DNA from: an uncultured Bacteroidia bacterium | Lineage (GTDB): Bacteria > Bacteroidota > Bacteroidia > SpSt-205 | Direction of reading: 5' to 3' | Length of the DNA: 5,264 nt | Assembly: GCA_937995505.1 (NCBI GenBank) | Contig: CALKJV010000054.1 | Span: 1-5,264, forward strand | Shown: positions 1 through 5,264 of the stretch, piece after piece | How positions within the stretch are numbered: position 1 is the stretch's first letter | Layout: every line of letters starts with the position of its first letter | Notes under the pieces: generated by a model | Database searches by the model: none | Seen by the model: the letters and a program-made list of their open reading frames with translations, nothing else | Told to the model about the DNA's origin: nothing | Program-made: the position numbers and the translations under genes

Positions 1-47
1 GCCCGGAGCCCCCACAGCCCCAGGAGTAAAGCCACTAACCGCCGCAT
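1..47 (-). CDS. Start of a probable secreted or membrane protein (partial, runs off left edge)
   Basis: Reading the minus strand from an ATG at 47-45 gives MRRLVALLLGLWGLR before the window ends. Two arginines followed by an uninterrupted Leu/Ala/Gly/Val/Trp stretch are the n- and h-regions of a typical signal peptide, or a first membrane segment. The ATG lies only 3 nt after the stop codon of the FHA-domain gene on the same strand, so the two are very likely co-transcribed, with this gene second. No promoter box lies between them. Fewer than 16 codons are visible, so the product cannot be identified. The call rests on the signal-like composition and the tight spacing, and a chance open frame remains possible. 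Confidence 0.55.
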   Translation of the reverse strand, partial: MRRLVALLLGLWGLR

Positions 48-50
48 AGG

Positions 51-605
51 TTACACAGTTCGGAAGCGCAGTTCGGTTTCGCCGAGTTTGAGAATGTCGC
101 CGTCTTGGAGTTCGCCTTCTTCCACCATTTCGCCATTGACGAAGGTACCATTGGTGGAAAACTCATCCTTGAAGCGGTACTTGCCGGCTCGATAAAGAAT
201 AGTCAGGTGGTGCCCGGATACCCCCGTGTCATTGAGCACGACGTCGCAGGTAGGGTTAGAGCCAATGGTATTTTTGCCCTCGTATAGGCGGAAATCTACG
301 CCGTTGGGGTGAATAGTAAAGCTGACGAGCCAGCCGACGAGCTTACGGTTTTGCGGCGCTTGGCGTTGGACGGGGGAAACGCCGGGCCCTTGATAGACTT
401 GCGTGCGCTTAGGATCTGCGGGAGCCGCACCCGGTACCCCCCCTCCCACTACTTGAGTACGCTTGGGGTCAAACGGAGCTGCCCCAGGATTAGGAGATGC
501 ACCAGGGACAGGGGGAGGAGGAGGCGAACCCATAAACTGGGTGCGTTCAGGGTCGATCCGTTCAGGTCTCGGTTGCGTACGATTGAAATCGTCTTCCCTG
601 CTCAT
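51..605 (-). CDS. FHA-domain protein with repeated RTQ motifs in a proline/glycine-rich N-terminal tail
   Basis: This is a 184-aa cytoplasmic-type protein with no signal peptide or membrane segment. Residues 1-88 are low complexity (Pro, Gly, Ala) and carry four R-T-Q motifs with Thr at 10, 22, 50 and 68; the last three read DP[EK]RTQ. Residues about 90-184 form a forkhead-associated domain: IGSNPTCDVVL at 114-124, VSGHH at 129-133, and the family hallmark STNGTFVNG at 150-158. FHA domains generally bind phosphothreonine peptides and act in Ser/Thr-kinase signalling. Here the Arg of the usual GR motif is Ser116, and the Arg of VSRxH is Gly131, so phosphopeptide binding may be altered. I chose ATG 605, not an upstream in-frame start at 638, because a TATCTTTG promoter box ends 7 nt before it and the upstream start precedes that box. 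The gene diverges from the efflux pump and is followed after 3 nt by a second gene. Partner and pathway are unknown. Confidence 0.9.
   Translation of the reverse strand: MSREDDFNRTQPRPERIDPERTQFMGSPPPPPVPGASPNPGAAPFDPKRTQVVGGGVPGAAPADPKRTQVYQGPGVSPVQRQAPQNRKLVGWLVSFTIHPNGVDFRLYEGKNTIGSNPTCDVVLNDTGVSGHHLTILYRAGKYRFKDEFSTNGTFVNGEMVEEGELQDGDILKLGETELRFRTV
399..590 (-). repeat. Four RTQ peptide repeats encoded in the FHA gene
   Basis: The copies are DFNRTQ (590-573), DPERTQ (554-537), DPKRTQ (470-453) and DPKRTQ (416-399). The two identical hexapeptides use different synonymous codons at most positions (GAT CCT AAG CGC ACG CAA against GAC CCC AAG CGT ACT CAA). The similarity is therefore held at protein level and is not a recent DNA duplication. 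Linkers are Pro/Gly/Ala-rich and of unequal length. The Thr residues are plausible phosphorylation sites, which is inference. Confidence 0.75.
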
Positions 606-612
606 AGCGAGA

Positions 613-620
613 CAAAGATA
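613..620 (-). promoter_or_regulatory. Bacteroidota-type -7 box (TATCTTTG) of the FHA gene
   Basis: On the minus strand the box reads TATCTTTG, a perfect match to TAnnTTTG. Its last base is 7 nt from the ATG at 605. No clear -33 TTG/TTTG is seen at standard spacing. With transcription starting a few bases after the box, the 5' leader would be almost absent. Confidence 0.65.
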
Positions 621-653
621 AGGTGTTTTGCGAACCACCGTAGGAATATCTTC

Positions 654-661
654 TACCTTTG
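654..661 (+). promoter_or_regulatory. Bacteroidota-type -7 box (TACCTTTG) of the efflux pump gene
   Basis: TACCTTTG matches TAnnTTTG perfectly and ends 8 nt before the ATG at 670. A TTTG at 627-630 lies 23 nt upstream, at the long end of the TTG-to-TAnnTTTG spacing reported for Flavobacterium promoters, and may be the -33 element. The box supports ATG 670 as the start over an in-frame ATG at 628, which lies upstream of the box. Confidence 0.65.
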
Positions 662-669
662 TGCGTTAC

Positions 670-3600
670 ATGTGGGAAAGCCTATTGCGCCTCAGCGTAC
701 GCTCCACGGCTTTTAGCTTAGGGGTCTTGGGAGCTATCGGCGCCGTCGGACTCTATGGGCTGCTGCATATACAAGTAGATGCCGTTCCCGATATCACCAA
801 TAATCAGGTTCAGGTCTATGCTTATGCCCCCGGCTACTCTGCAGAAGAGGTAGAACTGCTCATCACTCGCCCGATAGAAGCTGCTCTCGCGACTGTGCCC
901 GACCGCATTGAATGGCGCTCTATTTCCCGAATGGGGCTCTCGCTCATCACGATAGTATTTGAGGAAGGGGTAGACTTGTACCGCGCCCGCAGTCAGATTG
1001 CGGAACGGCTCCTTTCGGTACAAGGGCAGCTGCCGGCAGGTGTGCAGCCGGAGATTGGTCCGCCCAGCACCGGCCTTAGTGAAGCCTTTCAGTACACCCT
1101 GGAGCCGGCCCAACCCCTCTCCCTGACCGAACTGCGTGCCATACAGGATTGGGTAGTACGGCGGGCGCTCTTAGAGACTCCAGGCGTAGCGGATATCAGC
1201 AGTTTCGGAGGGTATGTGCGGCGGTGGGAGATTGTGGTGCAGCCTGAGGCCCTCCAACGGTACGGTCTCTCGCTTACCGAAGTGGAATCAGCCCTTCAAT
1301 CCGCCAATCAGCTCACAGCCGGAGGCTACTTAGAACGGGGCGGCAGTACGCTTGCTCTGCGGGCAGAGGGTCTGTGGCGCTCTCCCGAAGACATAGCGGC
1401 TACCGTCGTAGCCACCCGACACAATCGCCCCATCCGCCTCTCGGATATAGCTACACTGCGAGAAGGGCACATGCCTCGCTACGGAGCTCTCCTGCGAGAT
1501 ACGACCGGCGAAGCCGTCGGCGGCATCGTACTCGTGCGCAAAGGCGAAAATACCGCCGAAGTGGTTCATCGCCTCAAAGCCAAAATCGCCGACTTAGAGC
1601 CCCGTTTGCCCTATGGCATTCGGATCCGCCCTTTCCTAGACCGAGAAGACCTCATAGACCGCCTGCTCTCTACCGTAACCCAAAACCTCCTCAAAGCAGC
1701 CCTCATCGTTCTCGGGGTTTTGACTTTCCTGCTGGGTAGCTGGCGCGCAGGGGTCTTGGTAGGGGCGGTTATACCACTTTCCATGTTCTTCGCCTTAGGG
1801 CTTATGAGCGCCACCGGCCTCTCAGCCAACCTCATGAGCCTCGGCGCTATTGACTTTGGGCTCATCGTAGACGGTACGGTCATCCTTGTAGAAGCGGTAC
1901 TGGTGCGCCTGCCCCACGTGAGCGACCGTTTAGCGGCCGCCGAGCAAGGCTCTATCCAGATCCGCAAAGCCAGCCTTTTCGGGGAGCTGGTGGTCATTTC
2001 TGTGTATCTGCCCTTTCTCCTGCTAAGCGGTGTGGAGGGAAAGATGTTTCGGCCTATGATTCTGACCATGATGTTTGCGCTGGCGGGGGCGCTGATTTTG
2101 TCGGTTACCTTCGTGCCGTGGGCAAGTGGGCGATTTCTAAAACCGCATCTGTGGGAGGTATCGGAGCGCACCGCTACGGCTTTGCAGCGGGGCGCAGGTA
2201 AGGTCTTTCGGTTCAGTGCTCGGCGCCCCGGCTGGGCTCTGGGAGTCTGGTTAGGTCTCTTGGGGTTGGGCGGCCTGCTTTTCTGGAAATCCGAAACTAT
2301 ATTCCTACCCGAATTGGAGGAGGGCGCCTTTGCTGTAGAAACGCGCGTTCCCCTCGGCAGTACCCTTTCCCAAACTATAGAGCGCTGTACGGCCATCCAT
2401 CGCCTTCTACTGACCCAGCTACCTGGGGCCTTTACAGAAGCGATTGCCAAAATCGGCACCTCCGAGATCCCCATGGATCCCATGTTTGTAGAGAGTGCGG
2501 ACCTCATCCTGGTGCTGGCCCCAGATTCGCCCCTCCCCCGCCCAGAGCTGGCCGACAGCCTCAAAAAGCTCGTAGAAGCCCACTACCCCGGCATCTTTAT
2601 CGGCGTACAGCAGCCTATCCAGATGCGATTCAATGAACTTTTAGCGGGCGCCCGAACCGACATTGTGGTGCGGCTCATAGGACCTAATCTGGATACCCTC
2701 GCAGCGTGGGGCGAAAAGATAGCTTCGGTATGTGAGGGCGTACCGGGCGTATCGGACCTCTCTCGGCCGCTATTTTTCGGGGCTCGGCAGATAGCCATTC
2801 GGTGGAAGCCGGAGGCATTGAGTTTTTATGGGGTAGCTTTAGAAGAGGCCCAGCGGTGGGTACAAGCGTATCGGTTAGGCCTACCTCTGCGGCCGATCCT
2901 TTCGCCAGATGGGCGGCGCACGCTCACAGCCCTTCGCGTGCAAGCCCCCGACGCCGATATAGCCCAACTCCCTTTGCCCACAAAGCGAGGCGAATGGATA
3001 CCGCTCGGCCTCGTGGCAGAAGTGCATTACGTGCCAGGCTTCAATGAGATCCCGCACGCCGAAAGCGAACGCGTATACGCCATCGGCATTAATGTACGGG
3101 GGCGGGGCGCCGTCTCCGTAGCCCAAGAGCTTCAGAAAAAAATGCAGCTTCTGCCCCTTCCACCAGGCTATCGGGTCAGCTTCGGAGGGCAATGGGAAAA
3201 CTACCAATCGGCCCGGGAGCGGCTCCTTTGGGTAGTGCCGGCGACTTTGCTACTTATTGCAGCGCTTCTGTATGCGACTCTTCCCCATCCAAAGGCTATC
3301 GCAGCTATCCTAATCGTCTCTCTCTCGGCCCCGGCGGGAGGGATGGTGGCGCTGACCCTTCGCGAAATGCCCTTCAGCCTCTCTGCGGCCATCGGGCTTA
3401 TTAGCGTGTATGGCTTGGCCACGCTAAATGGCCTCGTGCTCCTCAATCGCGTGTATGCTTATCAGGGAGCGCACACTCGCCCGCTTAGAGCGGTCCGAGA
3501 AGCCCTACACGAACGGGTAAGGCCCATTGTGGCCACAGCTGTGGTAGCTGCAGCGGGGTTACTGCCAATGGCTTTTTCGCAAGAGGCGGGCGCTGAGGTC

Positions 3601-3753
3601 CAGCGCCCTTTCGCGACAGTCGTAGTGGTAGGCCTCCTCTGCGGCGCTCTCTTCAACCTCTGGCTGCTTCCCCTCCTCTATGCCCGCCGTCAGAAGTTGA
3701 GCCCCACTAGCACCCCGACTTCGCCCAACTCCGTACGGACAGGGGCCCGATAA
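670..3753 (+). CDS. CzcA/CusA-family heavy-metal efflux RND transporter, inner-membrane pump subunit
   Basis: The product has 1027 aa, normal length for the family. It is a proton-driven trimeric pump that exports metal cations from periplasm or cytoplasm through a periplasmic adaptor and outer-membrane channel. Visible marks in order: first membrane helix about 12-33; PDITNNQVQV at 40-49; helix 2 from about 339 leading to FLLGSWRAG; helix 4 with DFGLIVDG and Asp395, Asp401, Glu408, matching the proton-relay triad of CzcA (Asp402, Asp408, Glu415) at constant offset; GVEGKMFRPM at 454-463; FGGQWEN at 838-844; helix-rich end with PFSLSAAIG from 901, LNG at 919-921 and GAEVQRP at 974-980. The DFG-x3-DG motif favours the CzcA-like divalent-cation branch over the Cu/Ag branch, but the metal cannot be assigned. 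The Asn that usually follows the Glu is Ala409. A Ser/Thr/Pro-rich tail follows the last helix and overlaps the convergent gene. No adaptor or channel gene adjoins it. The start at 670 gives the expected short cytoplasmic N-terminus and follows a promoter box. Confidence 0.96.
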   Translation: MWESLLRLSVRSTAFSLGVLGAIGAVGLYGLLHIQVDAVPDITNNQVQVYAYAPGYSAEEVELLITRPIEAALATVPDRIEWRSISRMGLSLITIVFEEGVDLYRARSQIAERLLSVQGQLPAGVQPEIGPPSTGLSEAFQYTLEPAQPLSLTELRAIQDWVVRRALLETPGVADISSFGGYVRRWEIVVQPEALQRYGLSLTEVESALQSANQLTAGGYLERGGSTLALRAEGLWRSPEDIAATVVATRHNRPIRLSDIATLREGHMPRYGALLRDTTGEAVGGIVLVRKGENTAEVVHRLKAKIADLEPRLPYGIRIRPFLDREDLIDRLLSTVTQNLLKAALIVLGVLTFLLGSWRAGVLVGAVIPLSMFFALGLMSATGLSANLMSLGAIDFGLIVDGTVILVEAVLVRLPHVSDRLAAAEQGSIQIRKASLFGELVVISVYLPFLLLSGVEGKMFRPMILTMMFALAGALILSVTFVPWASGRFLKPHLWEVSERTATALQRGAGKVFRFSARRPGWALGVWLGLLGLGGLLFWKSETIFLPELEEGAFAVETRVPLGSTLSQTIERCTAIHRLLLTQLPGAFTEAIAKIGTSEIPMDPMFVESADLILVLAPDSPLPRPELADSLKKLVEAHYPGIFIGVQQPIQMRFNELLAGARTDIVVRLIGPNLDTLAAWGEKIASVCEGVPGVSDLSRPLFFGARQIAIRWKPEALSFYGVALEEAQRWVQAYRLGLPLRPILSPDGRRTLTALRVQAPDADIAQLPLPTKRGEWIPLGLVAEVHYVPGFNEIPHAESERVYAIGINVRGRGAVSVAQELQKKMQLLPLPPGYRVSFGGQWENYQSARERLLWVVPATLLLIAALLYATLPHPKAIAAILIVSLSAPAGGMVALTLREMPFSLSAAIGLISVYGLATLNGLVLLNRVYAYQGAHTRPLRAVREALHERVRPIVATAVVAAAGLLPMAFSQEAGAEVQRPFATVVVVGLLCGALFNLWLLPLLYARRQKLSPTSTPTSPNSVRTGAR
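3690..3753. other. Tail-to-tail overlap of pump and beta-barrel genes
   Basis: The 3' end of the plus-strand pump gene (stop 3751-3753) and that of the minus-strand barrel gene (stop 3692-3690) share 64 bp. On the plus strand the overlap codes the Ser/Thr/Pro-rich tail of the pump. On the minus strand it codes the last 20 residues of the barrel, including its probable final beta-strand and C-terminal Phe. No intergenic space is left for a conventional terminator of either gene. Confidence 0.85.
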
Positions 3754-4388
3754 CGAAAAATCCAATCCTCTTGCCCACGAGTGTAGCGAGTACGCTCAAA
3801 CTCCTGCTCCCCAGAACGCAAACCCATATACAGAAAAGACAGCCCCGCAAAAAAGTCATCCGTAATAGAAAAATTCACTACAAGCCCTGTGCTAATCCCT
3901 GTTTGTACAGCAGAAAACTTAGGCTGCACCCATTCTTGGGTAGCACTTTTGATGCCCCGCATCTCGGGCGCTGAGTAAATGCCCAGGGCAAATTGTATTG
4001 GCACATATAAGCTCATCCAGTCCCAGCGAATGCCTCCCGAGACCCCGAAGCCAACCAGTGTATGGGAAACAGAAGGGCTTTTAGAAAGGCTCACAGGTTC
4101 TGGAAAAAGTGCGCCATTTTTACCCAGTGCCTTTGCATCTAAGGGGAGAAAGGCCTGCCGAACCTGAAGGCTTATGCCGAAGTACGGGGCCACCTGGGTA
4201 TTCAGGTGCAGTCCGACCAGCGCTCCAGAGCGCATATAGCCATGCGTAGGGTAGCGCAGGCCGGTCGCTGCCGTAGGGCCGCTTGGAACCGCCGTACCCA
4301 CCGCCAACGCAAGAAAGCTATTGGGCGACTCTATCTGAGCCCAAAGCACTGCGCTCAAAAGGCTACTTAGTCCTACAGCGTATCGCAT
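3690..4388 (-). CDS. Predicted outer-membrane beta-barrel protein, paralogue 1
   Basis: The product has 232 aa and no family I can name. Residues 1-17 form a signal peptide (MRYAVGLSSLLSAVLWA, probable cut before Gln18). The mature part alternates polar and hydrophobic residues in short Gly-rich strands (for example SFLALAVGTAV, ALVGLHL, DFFAGLSFLYMGL) and ends GEVGVLVGLNF. A terminal Phe is the usual Bam-recognition signal of outer-membrane barrels. The size would suit a small barrel of about 8 to 10 strands. It shares several ordered motifs with the next gene upstream: GxxVPxG near 31-37, PxxGY at 47-51, VPI at 129-131, AP at 140-141 and TRYT at 200-203. I chose ATG 4388 over TTG 4397, three codons upstream, because that TTG lies inside the promoter box and the ATG gives a clean signal peptide. 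The role is unknown; nearness to the pump alone does not show a link. Confidence 0.82.
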   Translation of the reverse strand: MRYAVGLSSLLSAVLWAQIESPNSFLALAVGTAVPSGPTAATGLRYPTHGYMRSGALVGLHLNTQVAPYFGISLQVRQAFLPLDAKALGKNGALFPEPVSLSKSPSVSHTLVGFGVSGGIRWDWMSLYVPIQFALGIYSAPEMRGIKSATQEWVQPKFSAVQTGISTGLVVNFSITDDFFAGLSFLYMGLRSGEQEFERTRYTRGQEDWIFRYRAPVRTELGEVGVLVGLNF

Positions 4389-4394
4389 ACAGCA

Positions 4395-4402
4395 CAAAAG
4401 TA
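4395..4402 (-). promoter_or_regulatory. Bacteroidota-type -7 box (TACTTTTG) before barrel paralogue 1
   Basis: On the minus strand TACTTTTG matches TAnnTTTG exactly and ends 6 nt before the ATG at 4388. It sits in the 48-bp gap after the stop codon of the upstream paralogue. No TTG is seen at normal -33 spacing. It probably gives this gene its own transcript inside a same-strand cluster. Confidence 0.55.
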
Positions 4403-4436
4403 CGGGTAAAGGCAGAGGTGGAGTCTTTTCCCTTTC

Positions 4437-5138
4437 TCAAAGCACGACGGCCATAAAGAGCCGCACGCTGAGGTGCGTAGGCTGCAAGTAATACGGGCTC
4501 CGCTGGAGGTCCTGCTCGCCATCGGCAGCCGTGTAAATCCGCGTGATAGTAGACGGCACCCCCCAGCTGAGGGGGAAATAAAGGCCCACTCCCCAAGTAT
4601 CGGTATTACTCGCGGGCATACGACGCTGGAGCGTAAGGCCTACTCCCGTGCCTAAGAAGGTATTGGATGAGATGCGGATAAGGAGCTGCTCCCCCCTAGC
4701 AGAAAACTCCTGGTACGGGGCATAAGCCACGCTTATGATGTGCAGGTCTATAGGTACCGTAAATGCCCAAAGGCCCCAGGCCTTCCGAAAATCAATTCCT
4801 GCTCCCCCTTGCAACGATTGGGGGTGTGGTAGAGGGGTCTGGGAGTCTGGGATAGCTATCACGCGAGGAGCCGTGAGGGCCGAACGGAACTCCGGTGCAA
4901 GCCGCCAATCCACCAGCCGGCCAAAAACAAACCAACCCACCTGTCCTTTGGGGGCATAGTACTCTTTCGTGAGGAAGAAGCTATATCCGTATTTTACATA
5001 GCCGGCTTCTGGGAAGTTGCTTCTGCGCGCCGCCCATCGGCCAGTGGGTACATCTACTCCTAATCCAAATATCCAGGGGCGATACGACTGTGCCCAGAGC
5101 AGCACGCTTAGCCCTGCCAGATGAGCCAGACTTCGCAT
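4437..5138 (-). CDS. Predicted outer-membrane beta-barrel protein, paralogue 2
   Basis: The product has 233 aa and is not recognised as a named family. The signal peptide is residues 1-16 (MRSLAHLAGLSVLLWA, probable cut before Gln17). The mature part has short amphipathic strands rich in aromatic residues and Gly (WIFGLGVDVP, QVGWFVFGRLVDW, TWGVGLYFPLSW), typical of a barrel, but ends in Leu rather than Phe. Motifs shared with the downstream gene occur in the same order at nearly the same positions: GVDVPTG at 27-33, PEAGY at 43-47, AP at 62-63, VPI at 128-130, AP at 140-141, TRIYT at 199-203. An in-frame ATG at 5192 would add 18 residues that do not look like a signal peptide, so I chose ATG 5138. 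No TAnnTTTG box precedes it, and a probable upstream gene overlaps its start by 31 nt, so it is likely co-transcribed with that gene. Confidence 0.78.
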   Translation of the reverse strand: MRSLAHLAGLSVLLWAQSYRPWIFGLGVDVPTGRWAARRSNFPEAGYVKYGYSFFLTKEYYAPKGQVGWFVFGRLVDWRLAPEFRSALTAPRVIAIPDSQTPLPHPQSLQGGAGIDFRKAWGLWAFTVPIDLHIISVAYAPYQEFSARGEQLLIRISSNTFLGTGVGLTLQRRMPASNTDTWGVGLYFPLSWGVPSTITRIYTAADGEQDLQRSPYYLQPTHLSVRLFMAVVL

Positions 5139-5264
5139 ACCGACTGCTGTTGAATTGCAAGGCGCTGCTCCTGGATCCAAACGAGCAGCCATAAGAAGGC
5201 AACGGCTCGGTAGAGGGCCTCCGGCCTAAGCCGATCCCATAGAGCCGACAGGCTCCAACGCGCA
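5108..5264 (-). CDS. C-terminal end of an unidentified protein (partial, enters from right edge)
   Basis: From the right edge one minus-strand frame is open for 51 codons and ends at TAA 5110-5108. It contains LRPEALYRAVAFLWLLVWIQ, a basic segment followed by a Trp/Leu-rich hydrophobic stretch that could be a membrane-associated helix, then a short tail ending VWLIWQG. The frame overlaps the start of barrel paralogue 2 by 31 nt, and that gene lacks a promoter box of its own, which suggests an operon. A second frame is also open to the edge here, but its Ser/Arg/Gly-rich content and its long run antiphase to the barrel gene mark it as a shadow. With only 51 codons no family can be assigned, and a chance open frame is not excluded. 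Confidence 0.42.
   Translation of the reverse strand, partial: ARWSLSALWDRLRPEALYRAVAFLWLLVWIQEQRLAIQQQSVCEVWLIWQG

Noticed and set aside
269..276. TATTTTTG on the plus strand, a further match to the -7 box.
   Set aside because: It lies inside and antisense to the FHA gene, with no plausible gene starting just downstream. One such chance match in the window is expected.
309..716. Plus-strand open frame across the FHA gene and the start of the pump gene.
   Set aside because: It is antisense to the FHA domain tail and then out of frame with the pump. The Arg-rich translation has no recognisable features.
718..1113. Minus-strand open frame of 131 codons inside the pump gene.
   Set aside because: It is a shadow of the conserved periplasmic domain with no promoter box; the same holds for the shorter minus-strand frames at 2583-2798, 2881-3207 and 3201-3446.
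1611..2564. Long open frame on the minus strand (317 codons) opposite the pump gene.
   Set aside because: It lies wholly antisense to a well-conserved coding region, its product is Arg/Ser/Pro-rich without domain features, and no promoter box or plausible start context precedes it.
3738..3753. GC-rich GGGGCCC palindrome near the pump stop codon as a terminator.
   Set aside because: The stem is only about three base pairs per arm without a loop, and no T-run follows. The region is coding on the other strand.
4389..4436. Gap between the barrel genes examined for a terminator or small RNA.
   Set aside because: I see a purine-rich stretch and the promoter box but no inverted repeat able to form a stable hairpin.
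4363..4596. Minus-strand frame crossing the gap between the two barrel genes.
   Set aside because: It is out of phase with both barrel genes, whose signal peptides and shared motifs show them to be the real products.

Overview
The window (about 5.3 kb, moderately GC-rich) looks like chromosomal DNA from a member of the Bacteroidota or a close relative. The evidence is indirect but consistent. Three gene starts are preceded, 6 to 8 nt upstream of the ATG, by a perfect TAnnTTTG box, the -7 element of Bacteroidota promoters. No Shine-Dalgarno sequence is visible at those starts. Two secreted proteins have signal peptides ending in ...LWAQ, a style common in that phylum. No species can be named.

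Layout, left to right. (1) At 1-47, minus strand, is the first codons of a gene running off the left edge, apparently a signal-peptide start. It lies 3 nt downstream of (2) an FHA-domain protein (51-605, minus) with a low-complexity N-terminal half carrying four [FP]-[KEN]-R-T-Q motifs. (3) A 64-bp divergent intergenic region (606-669) holds back-to-back promoters. (4) A complete heavy-metal-efflux RND pump subunit of the CzcA/CusA family (670-3753, plus) follows, with the D-D-E proton-relay triad intact but no CzcB- or CzcC-like partner in the window. (5) Two minus-strand genes for about 232-aa predicted outer-membrane beta-barrel proteins (3690-4388 and 4437-5138) are diverged tandem paralogues. 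The first overlaps the pump gene tail to tail by 64 bp and has its own promoter box. The second has none and overlaps (6) a probable upstream gene entering from the right edge (5108-5264).

How the genes may work together: the minus-strand genes at the right form a probable operon (edge gene, then barrel 2, then barrel 1 with an extra internal promoter). FHA and the left edge gene form another. The pump is a single-gene plus-strand unit between them. Only the shared divergent promoter region links FHA and pump; a functional link is inference. I found no RNA genes, mobile elements, CRISPR arrays or convincing terminators. The notable points are the near-leaderless promoter arrangement, the repeated RTQ tail on an FHA domain that lacks its usual Arg, and the compact overlapping gene ends.
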